From contig CAAEAE010000034.1 in assembly GCA_900753715.1 (NCBI GenBank), positions 1 to 36,039 on the forward strand: 36,039 nt of DNA, in the 5' to 3' direction. The translations under genes and the position numbers were made by a program. The DNA is from an uncultured Roseburia sp. (GTDB taxonomy: Bacteria > Bacillota_A > Clostridia > Lachnospirales > Lachnospiraceae). Under the pieces are notes generated by a model. That model ran no database searches, was not told where the DNA came from, and saw only the letters and a program-made list of their open reading frames with translations. Below, piece after piece: positions 26,130 to 34,453 of this stretch (the first letter of the stretch is position 1; every line of letters begins with the position of its first letter).

Positions 26130-26158
26130 ATAATAACGGAAATGAACAGGTCTTTCAA
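26130..26158 (-). promoter_or_regulatory. putative promoter of the phosphofructokinase gene
   Basis: On the minus strand TTGAAA (complement of 26153-26158) and TATTAT (complement of 26130-26135) are 17 bases apart, about 40 bases before the start codon. It lies within the ~100-bp divergent region shared with the radical SAM gene. Confidence 0.6.
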
Positions 26159-26192
26159 GATAAAAAACATATGGAAAGAAAGTGGGAAAACG

Positions 26193-27089
26193 ATGAAACT
26201 ATGTACATTATGTCCAAGAAAATGTCCCGTAAACCGGGCAGCCGGAGAAAAAGGGGTCTGTGGACAGACAGAGGAACTAAAAGTAGCGCGTGCGGCACTG
26301 CATTACTGGGAGGAGCCTTGTATTTCAGGAGAGAGCGGTTCCGGAGCTGTGTTTTTTTCGGGGTGTGCCCTTCACTGTGTGTTCTGCCAGAATGAAGAGA
26401 TTGCAAACGGAACAGTTGGAAAAGTGATTTCCGGTGAACGCCTTTCAGAAATTTTTCTGGAATTGCAGGAAAAAGGAGCCAATAATATTAATCTGGTCAC
26501 ACCGGGGCAGTTTGTACCGCAGATTATTGTGGCGGTGGAGCGTGCAAGACGGCAGGGGATGACGCTTCCGATTGTATACAACACCAGCAGCTATGAAAAT
26601 GTGGAAAGTATCAGAAGTTTGGAAGGAATTGTGGATATCTATCTTCCGGATTTTAAATATATGGACACCTCGCTTGCAGGGAAATATTCACATGCACCGG
26701 ATTACGTAGAGACGGCAAAGAAAGCAATTGCCGAGATGGTGCGTCAGACCGGTGCGGCAGAATTTTTTGACGGGGACGAAGACGGGCTGATGAAGCGCGG
26801 AACGATTGTGCGCCACCTGATTCTGCCGGGGCATACAAAAGATTCCAAAGAGGTGATCCGTTATCTTTACGAAACATATGGGGATACTGTATACATAAGC
26901 ATGATGAATCAGTTTACCCCGATGCCGGGGCTTAAAAATTATCCGGAACTTGCAAGAAAAGTGACACCGGAGGAATACGATGAAGTCGTTGATTATGCGA
27001 TAGAACTTGGGGTGGAGCATGGCTTTATCCAGGAGGGAGAAACAGCGGAGGAGAGTTTTATCCCGGATTTTGACTGCACCGGGGTGTAG
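26193..27089 (+). CDS. radical SAM protein, pyruvate formate-lyase-activase-like (COG1313 type)
   Basis: A 298-residue radical SAM protein. The cluster motif CxxxCxxC is CALHCVFC around residue 60, preceded by FFSG. The N terminus has four further cysteines (C4, C7, C11, C23 in CTLCPRKCPVNRAAGEKGVC), typical of this group and perhaps holding another metal site. Other blocks are NINLVTPGQFVPQI, DIYLPDFKYMD and RHLILPGHTKDS. The group is often annotated as a pyruvate formate-lyase activator, but no glycyl radical enzyme is nearby, so the substrate is open. ATG 26193 gives the family start MKLCTLCPRKC; an in-frame ATG at 26142 lies within the divergent promoter region and is unlikely. Confidence 0.85.
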   Translation: MKLCTLCPRKCPVNRAAGEKGVCGQTEELKVARAALHYWEEPCISGESGSGAVFFSGCALHCVFCQNEEIANGTVGKVISGERLSEIFLELQEKGANNINLVTPGQFVPQIIVAVERARRQGMTLPIVYNTSSYENVESIRSLEGIVDIYLPDFKYMDTSLAGKYSHAPDYVETAKKAIAEMVRQTGAAEFFDGDEDGLMKRGTIVRHLILPGHTKDSKEVIRYLYETYGDTVYISMMNQFTPMPGLKNYPELARKVTPEEYDEVVDYAIELGVEHGFIQEGETAEESFIPDFDCTGV

Positions 27090-27177
27090 GAATAGAAATT
27101 TGTTGCTTTTTCACAGAAACGGGATGTCGAAAGACCGTAAATGACGTCGTATCCTTGTGGAAAATGGCATATTTGTG

Positions 27178-27206
27178 TTGACGCGTAATATTGAATCTCA
27201 TATAAT
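27178..27206 (+). promoter_or_regulatory. strong promoter of the dockerin/cohesin gene pair
   Basis: TTGACG at 27178-27183 and TATAAT at 27201-27206 with a 17-base spacer: the nearest to consensus among the protein-gene promoters here. The leader is about 35 bases with a small hairpin ATAGT-GGTAA-ACTAT and the ribosome binding site GGAGGA. Confidence 0.85.
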
Positions 27207-27247
27207 ATAGGCTGAATAGTGGTAAACTATCGTTTTGGAGGAGATTC

Positions 27248-29449
27248 ATGAGGTTTGAGATACATAAAGGATTGAAAAGGAAAGGAAGGATGGCTGCCGT
27301 GTGCTCGATACTGGCAGCTATCAGCATTTCCGAAATCAGTGCACCGGCAGCAGTTTATGCGACAGAAGAAGGCGAGTCTGTCGGAACAGAGGAAGTCACA
27401 GAGGTGACCGGGATGACAGAGAGTGAAACGTCAGAAAGTGAGACAGCAGGGAGCGAAGTCACGGAGGTGACGGAGACAGAAACGACAGGGGATGATGCAG
27501 AAGAGCCGACTGTGGATGATGTGCAGCTTTTGGCGACAGCGACAAGAACGGGTTCCGTGACAGCAAACAATGTAAATGTGCGTTCCGGCGCCGGAACCTC
27601 TTACGCAACAATCGGGATTCAGGTCAATACAGGACAGACGGTCACGATTACCGGAGAACAGGACGTAAACGGAACGGCATGGTATGCGGTAAAGTTTACA
27701 AAAGACAAAAAGGAATACACAGGATGGATTATTTCTACCTATATTAAGGTAGACAGTGTGGATACTTCGGATGACGATGAAACAGAGGTGGATGAGGATT
27801 ATATCACATCGCTAAAAAAACTGGGATTCCCGGACAGCTATTGCAGTGCATTGGAAAAACTGCATGCAACCTACGACGCCTGGGTGTTTGAACCGGTTCT
27901 TACCAGACTTGACTGGAAAACAGCAGTGGAGCAGGAAAGCAAGGCGGGCGTGAATCTGGTGCAGAGCATTGTCAACGATTCCAGAAAGTCAACAGAGAGT
28001 TATGCATATGACTGGAGTACGAATAAGTGGTACGGATTTGATGGAGCGGACTGGGTTTGTGCTTCCTCCGACTTCATTGCATACTGTATGGACCCGAGAA
28101 ACTTTTTGAATGAAACCTATATCTTTCAGTTTGAGACGCTGGAATATGCAAAGTATCAGACGAAGGATGGAGTAAGCAGTATCCTTTCCAATACATTCAT
28201 GTCGGGAAAATATAAAGACACGAATAAGAAAGAGTACAAATACGCAGATACATTTGTGAAAGTTGGAAAAAGTCTGTCCGTCAGCCCGTATCATCTTGCA
28301 GCACGGTGTAAGCAGGAGCAGGGAATCTATGGAACCAGCCAGCTTATCAGCGGAACATATCCGGGATATGAAGGGTATTACAATTATTTCAATATCGGAG
28401 CTTATACGACAGATTCTGCCGATAAGGTTGTAAACGGACTTGCCACGGCAAAAAATAAGGGCTGGAATTCTATCTATAAGGCAATTGCGGGCGGCTCTGC
28501 GGTAGTGGCAGACAATTACATCAAAAAAGGACAGAATACCATCTACTTTGAGAAATTTAATGTCGCAAATACATCCAAGCTGTACAGCCATCAGTACATG
28601 ACGAATGTAATGGCGGCTATCAGTGAGGGAAGCAGTTCCGGTTCTGCCTATAAGGATAAGAATCAGGCATTTGTATTCCGGATTCCGGTGTATGAGAATA
28701 TGCCGGAGAGTGCGGTAACCTTTACCGATACGGGAAATGCGAACAACTGGCTGTCTTCCTTAAGCGTATCCGGTCAGGACCTGACTCCTTCCTTCAGTGG
28801 AAGCAAGAAAGACTACACGATTGTTGTGGGCGCAGATGTAAGCACCATCAAGGTATCAGCAAAGGCGGTGGCATCCACTTCGACTGTCAGTGGAACCGGT
28901 AATTATACGCTTGAATATGGGGATAATACAATAAAAGTAACCTGTGTTTCCCAGAGTGGCTCTTCACGCACCTATAAGATAACGGTATCAAGAAAATATC
29001 CGGTTTCCGGAGAAGAACTTGTGATTGCAGACGGAGTCAGCATTACACCTCCATATACAGTGGCAACCTATATGACGGGAGTCGCACCGGAGACGAAGGC
29101 TTCGGAAGTAGTTGCCCGGATTGCTACAAAGAACTGTACGGTTGGCGTTTTAAAGAAAGAGGGAACTCCAAACGAAGGAAAGGTAGAAACCGGAGACCTT
29201 CTAACCGTTTATGACAAAGATGGAACGGTGATAAGCCAGTATGAGATTGTAGTCTATGGTGATATAAATGGTGATGGAAAGATATCGAATGTTGACCAGG
29301 TAATGTTACAGAAGCATATTCTTGGGATTACCACGTTAGAGGGCAGTTACCTTGAAGCAGCGGATGTCAGCAAAGGCGGCGGTGTATCCAATAAGGATTT
29401 AGTGCTTTTGCAGAAGCATATTCTTGGGATAGAAACCATCAGTCAGTAG
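27248..29449 (+). CDS. secreted SH3b - glucosaminidase - cadherin-like - dockerin protein
   Basis: A 733-residue exported, modular protein. Residues 1-38 are a signal peptide (cleavage near YA-TEE), 40-95 a Thr/Glu/Ser-rich linker, 98-168 a bacterial SH3 domain (NVNVRSGAGTSYATIG), and about 330-460 an N-acetylglucosaminidase domain like that of LytD: SPYHLAARCKQEQG with probable catalytic Glu357, then ISGTYPGYEGYYNYFNIGAY. Residues 503-583 look like a cadherin-like beta sandwich. The C terminus (671-729) is a type I dockerin pair: GDINGDGKISNVDQVMLQKH and ADVSKGGGVSNKDLVLLQKH; the second loop has lost Ca2+-ligand positions. It probably cleaves peptidoglycan glycan strands outside the cell. 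The next gene encodes a cohesin-like surface protein, its obvious partner. Confidence 0.88.
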   Translation: MRFEIHKGLKRKGRMAAVCSILAAISISEISAPAAVYATEEGESVGTEEVTEVTGMTESETSESETAGSEVTEVTETETTGDDAEEPTVDDVQLLATATRTGSVTANNVNVRSGAGTSYATIGIQVNTGQTVTITGEQDVNGTAWYAVKFTKDKKEYTGWIISTYIKVDSVDTSDDDETEVDEDYITSLKKLGFPDSYCSALEKLHATYDAWVFEPVLTRLDWKTAVEQESKAGVNLVQSIVNDSRKSTESYAYDWSTNKWYGFDGADWVCASSDFIAYCMDPRNFLNETYIFQFETLEYAKYQTKDGVSSILSNTFMSGKYKDTNKKEYKYADTFVKVGKSLSVSPYHLAARCKQEQGIYGTSQLISGTYPGYEGYYNYFNIGAYTTDSADKVVNGLATAKNKGWNSIYKAIAGGSAVVADNYIKKGQNTIYFEKFNVANTSKLYSHQYMTNVMAAISEGSSSGSAYKDKNQAFVFRIPVYENMPESAVTFTDTGNANNWLSSLSVSGQDLTPSFSGSKKDYTIVVGADVSTIKVSAKAVASTSTVSGTGNYTLEYGDNTIKVTCVSQSGSSRTYKITVSRKYPVSGEELVIADGVSITPPYTVATYMTGVAPETKASEVVARIATKNCTVGVLKKEGTPNEGKVETGDLLTVYDKDGTVISQYEIVVYGDINGDGKISNVDQVMLQKHILGITTLEGSYLEAADVSKGGGVSNKDLVLLQKHILGIETISQ

Positions 29450-29466
29450 AGTAAGAGGGAAGAAAA

Positions 29467-31332
29467 ATGAAAGCTAGCATAAAAAAAATCAGTATCTTTT
29501 TGTTTACATTATTGATTCTGTGCGGAGTGCTCGCACCAACCGAGACAGTTTTTGCGGCAGACGGAAAGCTGTCAGTTTCGGCATCCTCCACTTCGGTAAA
29601 TATCGGAGACACGGTAAAAATCACAGCGAAAGCAACAGGACCATCGGGTGAGCAGGCAGTGGCAACCATGACGCTGACGTTTGACTCAGATATTTTGCAA
29701 TTCCAGAGCTGTAGCAGTTCCGTTTATGGCGGTGGCGGCAACACGGTGACGGTGACGGGAGATTCTTTTACCGTGACATTAAAAGCCGTTGCGGCAGGCA
29801 AATCCAAAATCTCACTTTCGGGAACAGACGGCGTTATTTTCAGCAGCACGGAGGAACTTGACTCCATGTCATCGGACAGCACCTCTGTGACAGTTAATAA
29901 CTCTGCTTCGGATAATGGAAATTCCAACAGCAATAACAGTAATAACAGCAACAATAACAGCAACAATAACAGCAACACAAATACAAACAACAGCAGTGAT
30001 AATAACAGCAGCAGTGACAATACGAATATCAGCACAGACACTGCAAAATCTGCTGACAATTCCCTGCAATCATTGACACTTTCCGCAGGAACACTGTCAC
30101 CGGCATTTCAGTACAATGTGGTAAAATATACCGCGACGGTGCCAAACAGTGTGACGAACCTTTCCGTGACAGCGGTTGCTTCAAACAAGGCGGCAACGGT
30201 GGAATCGGTGACGGGAAACACCGACCTTGTGGTTGGAGCAAATGAAATTAAAATTGTAGTAAAAGCAGAAAACGGGGTGACGGCAACTTATACGGTAACG
30301 GTTACCCGTGAAGCAGCTTCTGCGGATTCTGGTACCACGGGCAGTGAGACAAAGGACGAGACACCATCTTCGGAAACAGAGACGGAGACAGAAAATACAA
30401 CAGGAGAGAGCATTTCTGTTGACAATGTTTCATATAATATAGTGGAAAATTTTGCAGCGGAGACAATTCCGGCAGATTTTGCAGAGACAACCGTCACTTA
30501 TCATGAGAAATCTTATAAAGGACTTGTCTATAACCATGGAACCCAGGTGATGTTATATCTGGTGAAGGCAGATACGGCAGAAAGTTCGAGTGGAAAATTT
30601 TTCATCTACGATGAGACGAGAGACTGTTTTTATCCGTTTGTAAGACTTACGGCAGGAGACAGTTACGTGATTGCGCTCTATGCACCTGTAAATGAAACAA
30701 TTCCGGACAACTATGTTCAGACAACTGCATCGGTGGGCGAAGAAACCATCAGTGCATATCAGATTGATGCAGAAGATGGAAGCGACTTTTATCTGTTTTA
30801 CGGAATCAATCACGAGGGAACGGAAGGCTGGTATCAGTACGATAAAGCAGAGGGAACGTATCAGCGGCTAAATTCAGCTCTTTCCACTTCTTCTGCAAAT
30901 TCTGCAGCGACTGACGAAACAGATGATACAGAGGAAGACGATAGCATGACATATCTTAGACAGGAGTACACTGCCTTGTCTGAAACTTATGCAAAAGAAA
31001 AAACATTTTCCAGAACGGTAATGGCAATACTGATTTTTGTGATTGCGATACTGATTGTGGTTATTATTAATCTGCTTTTACAGGGAAAAACGATAAAGCC
31101 AAAGACACCAATGCCGAAGAAATCAGAGCCGAAGGAGCCAAAGCCAAAGACGGTAAAACCGCAGCAGAAAAAGGCAAAAGGAAATCTTTTCTTACAGAGA
31201 CCGGATGATGTGTTAGATGGCGATTTGGACGAACCGTTTGATGACGAGCCTTTCGATGAATGTCCAAAGCAGCAAAATAAGAAAGAAACGAAGAAAGAAA
31301 ACATAGATGTCATAGATTTTAATGATTTATAA
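29467..31332 (+). CDS. membrane-anchored cohesin-like surface protein
   Basis: A 621-residue protein. Residues 1-30 are a signal peptide (VFA-ADG). Residues 34-143 resemble a cohesin domain: VNIGDTVKITAKATG, TMTLTFDSDILQFQSC, TVTVTGDSFTVTLKAVAAG, ending in STSVTV. Residues 146-195 are an almost pure Asn/Ser stalk from a DNA repeat; 198-282 a cadherin-like beta sandwich (LQSLTLSAGTLSPAF); 316-468 an unrecognised extracellular domain; 518-537 a membrane helix (MAILIFVIAILIVVIINLLL). The final 80 residues would be cytoplasmic: a Lys/Pro-rich segment, then acidic DGDLDEPFDDEPFDE, ending VIDFNDL. It starts 17 bp after the dockerin gene, so the two are cotranscribed. Likely role: holding the dockerin protein on the outer face of the membrane. 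Confidence 0.82.
   Translation: MKASIKKISIFLFTLLILCGVLAPTETVFAADGKLSVSASSTSVNIGDTVKITAKATGPSGEQAVATMTLTFDSDILQFQSCSSSVYGGGGNTVTVTGDSFTVTLKAVAAGKSKISLSGTDGVIFSSTEELDSMSSDSTSVTVNNSASDNGNSNSNNSNNSNNNSNNNSNTNTNNSSDNNSSSDNTNISTDTAKSADNSLQSLTLSAGTLSPAFQYNVVKYTATVPNSVTNLSVTAVASNKAATVESVTGNTDLVVGANEIKIVVKAENGVTATYTVTVTREAASADSGTTGSETKDETPSSETETETENTTGESISVDNVSYNIVENFAAETIPADFAETTVTYHEKSYKGLVYNHGTQVMLYLVKADTAESSSGKFFIYDETRDCFYPFVRLTAGDSYVIALYAPVNETIPDNYVQTTASVGEETISAYQIDAEDGSDFYLFYGINHEGTEGWYQYDKAEGTYQRLNSALSTSSANSAATDETDDTEEDDSMTYLRQEYTALSETYAKEKTFSRTVMAILIFVIAILIVVIINLLLQGKTIKPKTPMPKKSEPKEPKPKTVKPQQKKAKGNLFLQRPDDVLDGDLDEPFDDEPFDECPKQQNKKETKKENIDVIDFNDL
29923..30025 (+). repeat. AAC/AGC/AAT trinucleotide-rich tandem repeat (Asn/Ser stalk)
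   Basis: In-frame degenerate repeat built on AATAACAGCAAC units, coding for the Asn/Ser stalk of the cohesin-like protein. All units are multiples of three bases, so slippage would change stalk length without breaking the frame. The antisense strand shows a long false ORF of leucines and valines. Confidence 0.85.
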
Positions 31333-31358
31333 GGTTTTCTGTCTTTGGGAGGGAAATC

Positions 31359-33815
31359 ATGCAGACACCATATACGGCGAAAGCGAAAAAGGCGATTGAC
31401 ATTGCAGGAAAGATGTCAAAATCGCTGCATCATAATTATATCGGAACGGAACATATTTTAGTGGGACTGCTGCGCGAAGGAACCGGAGTGGCAGCCCAGG
31501 TTTTAAAGGAAAACGGAGTGGAAGAGAGCAAGGTGCTTGAGCTGATTGAGGAACTGATTGCACCGTCTTCTCCGGTAGAAGTTGCGGAACCGGACGGTTA
31601 TTCCCCGCGTGCAAAGCATGTATTAGAGGGAGCTGCCAGGGAAGCAGCGCGCTTTCAGATGGAAAAAATCGGAACAGAGCATCTTTTGCTTACCATATTA
31701 AAAGAGCCGGACTGTGTGGCATCAAGACTTTTAAATACCCTCTCTGTGAATATTCAGAAGGTATACGTGGATACACTCGTTGCCATGGGGGCAGATGCAA
31801 GCCTTTACAAAGAGGATTTTCAGAACGGAAAACCGGGACGCAAAAAGAGTAATGAGGGAACACCGGTGCTTGACCAGTATTCCAGAGATTTGACGGAATT
31901 AGCACGTGCGGAGAGACTTGACCCGGTGGTCGGACGTCAGAGCGAGATTGACCGTGTAATTCAGATTTTAAGCCGGCGCAGTAAAAATAATCCTTGTCTT
32001 ATTGGTGAACCTGGAGTTGGGAAAACTGCAATTGTAGAAGGAATTGCAGAGCGTATCGTATCCGGGATGGTGCCGGATTCCGTGCTTGGAAAGCGTGTGG
32101 TAGCACTTGATTTGTCCGGAATCGTGGCAGGGTCTAAGTACCGTGGCGAATTTGAGGAGCGTATCAAGAAGGTAATTCAGGAAGTCACCAGAGTGGGAAA
32201 TGTCCTGTTATTTATTGATGAGCTTCATACGATTATCGGTGCAGGCGGAGCAGAGGGAGCAATTGATGCCTCCAATATTTTAAAACCGGCACTGGCGCGT
32301 GGTGAAATCCAGATTATCGGAGCGACTACGATTGAAGAATACAGAAAACATATTGAAAAAGATGCTGCGTTAGAGCGGAGATTCCAGCCGGTTACAGTGG
32401 AAGAGCCGACGGAAGAGCAGGCAGTGGAAATCTTAAAGGGACTTCGCTTCCAGTATGAGAAGCATCACCAGGTACAGATTACAGATGAAGCAGTGGAGGC
32501 AGCAGTGCGCCTGTCTGCACGTTACATCAATGACCGTTTCCTGCCGGATAAGGCAATCGATTTGATGGATGAAGCAGCGGCAAAGGTACGCCTTGGTGTG
32601 AGCACTCATTCCGGTGAGGCAGCAGAGCTGAGACGTAAGGCTGCAGCGACAGAAGAGGAGATGGAACAGGCACTTCGTGCGTGTGATATTGAGCTGGCAA
32701 GAGAAAAGAAACAGGCGAAAGAACAATTAGAAGCAGAATTGTCCAAACTTTCGGCAAAGAGTAAGCGGGAACTGCGCAGAAAAAATCTGTGTGTGGATGA
32801 GGATGATATCGCGGACATTGTTTCCGGCTGGACCAAGATTCCGGTGAAAAAACTCGCAGAAGAAGAGGCAACCCGTCTCAAAAAACTGGAAAAGACGCTG
32901 CATAAACGTGTGATTGGTCAGGAGGATGCGGTGACTGCGGTTGCCAAGGCAGTGCGCCGTGGCAGAGTCGGATTAAAAGATCCGAAGCGCCCGATTGGTT
33001 CCTTCCTGTTTCTTGGACCCACAGGAGTCGGAAAAACAGAGATTTCCAAGGCATTGGCGGAGGCAGTATTCGGAAGCGAACAGTCCATGATTCGTGTTGA
33101 TATGTCCGAGTATATGGAAAAACACAGCGTTTCTAAGATGATTGGTTCACCGCCAGGATACGTGGGACATGAGGATGGTGGACAGCTCAGTGAGAAGGTG
33201 CGCAGAAATCCTTATTCTGTCATTTTGTTTGATGAGATTGAAAAAGCACATCCGGATGTGTTCAATATTTTATTACAGGTGCTCGATGACGGGCATATCA
33301 CCGATTCGCAGGGACGCAAGGTAGACTTTAAGAATACGATTATTATCATGACGTCGAATGCAGGTGCCCAGGCGATTGTGGAACCGAAAAAACTCGGATT
33401 TTCTTCGTCAAATGACGAGAAACAGAATTACGAGCGGATGAAGAGCAGTGTGATGGAAGAGGTGCGCCGTATCTTCAAACCGGAATTTTTAAACAGGATT
33501 GATGAGACCATTGTCTTCCGTGCCCTGAATAAGGAAGATATGAAGCAGATTGTCACTCTGATGCTAAAAGATGTGGCAAACCGCTGCAAAACACAACTTA
33601 ACATTACGCTTACCGTCCGTGACAGCGTGAAAAACCACATTGTGGAAAAAGCATATAATCCGAAATATGGTGCACGACCGCTGCGCAGAAAAATTCAGAA
33701 TGAAATTGAAGATGCACTGGCGGAACAGATTCTTGACGGTAAAATTAAGAACGGGGATGATGTTGTGGTGACACTCCGCAAAAACGCAGTGGTATTTGAA
33801 ACGCGCAGACAGTGA
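31359..33815 (+). CDS. clpC: ATP-dependent Clp protease ATP-binding subunit ClpC
   Basis: ClpC is a hexameric AAA+ unfoldase that feeds proteins to ClpP. The 818-residue chain has two Clp N-domain repeats (residues 1-70 and 80-145), D1 with Walker [10 protein letters not shown] (216-224), a short coiled-coil middle domain (about 420-470) and D2 with Walker [10 protein letters not shown] (near 553). The ClpP-binding loop is KKLGFSSS with the LGF tripeptide, so it should work with ClpP. It lacks the long ClpB middle domain, which supports ClpC. Unlike many Firmicutes it is not preceded by ctsR, mcsA and mcsB; it begins 26 bp after the cohesin-like gene and I see no CtsR operator in that gap. 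GGGAGGG precedes the ATG. Confidence 0.95.
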   Translation: MQTPYTAKAKKAIDIAGKMSKSLHHNYIGTEHILVGLLREGTGVAAQVLKENGVEESKVLELIEELIAPSSPVEVAEPDGYSPRAKHVLEGAAREAARFQMEKIGTEHLLLTILKEPDCVASRLLNTLSVNIQKVYVDTLVAMGADASLYKEDFQNGKPGRKKSNEGTPVLDQYSRDLTELARAERLDPVVGRQSEIDRVIQILSRRSKNNPCLIGEPGVGKTAIVEGIAERIVSGMVPDSVLGKRVVALDLSGIVAGSKYRGEFEERIKKVIQEVTRVGNVLLFIDELHTIIGAGGAEGAIDASNILKPALARGEIQIIGATTIEEYRKHIEKDAALERRFQPVTVEEPTEEQAVEILKGLRFQYEKHHQVQITDEAVEAAVRLSARYINDRFLPDKAIDLMDEAAAKVRLGVSTHSGEAAELRRKAAATEEEMEQALRACDIELAREKKQAKEQLEAELSKLSAKSKRELRRKNLCVDEDDIADIVSGWTKIPVKKLAEEEATRLKKLEKTLHKRVIGQEDAVTAVAKAVRRGRVGLKDPKRPIGSFLFLGPTGVGKTEISKALAEAVFGSEQSMIRVDMSEYMEKHSVSKMIGSPPGYVGHEDGGQLSEKVRRNPYSVILFDEIEKAHPDVFNILLQVLDDGHITDSQGRKVDFKNTIIIMTSNAGAQAIVEPKKLGFSSSNDEKQNYERMKSSVMEEVRRIFKPEFLNRIDETIVFRALNKEDMKQIVTLMLKDVANRCKTQLNITLTVRDSVKNHIVEKAYNPKYGARPLRRKIQNEIEDALAEQILDGKIKNGDDVVVTLRKNAVVFETRRQ

Positions 33816-33855
33816 AAACAAAAGTTAAAAAATCATGAAATGTGTGGGAAAGCAC

Positions 33856-33884
33856 TGGAAATAAAACCGGGCTTATTATATAAT
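33856..33884 (+). promoter_or_regulatory. putative promoter inside the long form of the next reading frame
   Basis: TGGAAA at 33856-33861 and consensus TATAAT at 33879-33884, spacer 17. The -10 overlaps the ATG at 33883, the first in-frame start of the following gene, and so argues for the downstream start at 33943. Confidence 0.6.
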
Positions 33885-33931
33885 GGATTTACAAAAATTT
33901 TACGATGAGAGCCTGGTACAGGCGGCATCAC

Positions 33932-33937
33932 AGGAGG
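33932..33937 (+). promoter_or_regulatory. ribosome binding site deciding the start of the next gene
   Basis: Consensus AGGAGG five bases before ATG 33943. The alternative ATG at 33883 has no ribosome binding site. Confidence 0.75.
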
Positions 33938-33942
33938 ATAAA

Positions 33943-34356
33943 ATGGCAGTTGTTCGTGAATTAATCCGTTCAGAAGCAGACGGAACCATCAGTTTTGGGG
34001 ATTACACATTAGACACAAAGGCGAAACACGATAATTTCGAGCACGGCGGAGATGTATACAAGGTAAAGACATACCGTGAGATTACCAAGTTAGAGCGCAA
34101 TGGAATGTTTGTCTATGAGTCAGTTCCGGGAACTACAGTGTCACATCTGAACGTGACAGAGACCGGGATTGCATTTGAAGTAGAAGGATTTGAGGACGCA
34201 CAGGTTACCGTAGAGCTTGAGGAAGAAGCAGAATACGATATCACAGTCGACGACGTGGAAGTTGGCAAGATGACAACCAATCTCGGCGGCAAATTAAGCG
34301 TCAGTGTAGAACTCGGTGACCATCCGGTAAAAGTTGCAATCAAAAAGTGCAATTAA
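33943..34356 (+). CDS. conserved small protein of unknown function
   Basis: A 137-residue acidic, soluble protein starting MAVVRELIRSEADGTISFGDY. No signal peptide or membrane helix. The sequence runs as short beta strands: YKVKTYREITKLERNGMFVY, VPGTTVSHLNV, then a second half (FEDAQVTVELEEEAEYDITV, VEVGKMTTNLGGKLSVSVEL) that could be a small beta sandwich. I recall similar proteins in other Clostridia, sometimes labelled endosialidase-related, but see nothing enzymatic here and do not trust that label. The frame continues upstream to ATG 33883 (157 residues), yet AGGAGG and the promoter position favour 33943. It stands as a single gene between clpC and radA. Confidence 0.8.
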   Translation: MAVVRELIRSEADGTISFGDYTLDTKAKHDNFEHGGDVYKVKTYREITKLERNGMFVYESVPGTTVSHLNVTETGIAFEVEGFEDAQVTVELEEEAEYDITVDDVEVGKMTTNLGGKLSVSVELGDHPVKVAIKKCN

Positions 34357-34384
34357 GAATTAAATAGAACGTATCGTTACAGAG

Positions 34385-34421
34385 ACAGTGCCAACAGAAC
34401 CGAAAGGGGAGTTGGCACTGT
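34385..34421 (+). other. perfect 11-bp inverted repeat before radA
   Basis: ACAGTGCCAAC at 34385-34395 pairs exactly with 34411-34421 around a 15-base purine-rich loop. No T run follows, so it is not a standard intrinsic terminator; it could be a regulatory hairpin, an operator or an inefficient terminator of the upstream gene. Confidence 0.6.
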
Positions 34422-34453
34422 ACTGTTATAGGCAAAAACAGAATGGAGGAACT

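Noticed and set aside
27121..27177. Possible regulatory element upstream of the dockerin promoter
   Set aside because: No clear palindrome or repeat; nothing supportable beyond the promoter itself.
27989..28591. 200-codon antisense open frame within the glucosaminidase gene
   Set aside because: Lies opposite a strongly supported domain; no promoter or ribosome binding site.
29923..30025. Possible CRISPR-like or structural RNA repeat
   Set aside because: Units are short, contiguous and in frame with no spacers; it is a coding low-complexity repeat.
29724..30059. Antisense frame coding a leucine-rich, membrane-like peptide
   Set aside because: Artefact of the complement of the Asn/Ser trinucleotide repeat.
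31333..31358. CtsR operator before clpC
   Set aside because: The GGTCAAA-type direct repeat is not present in the gap.
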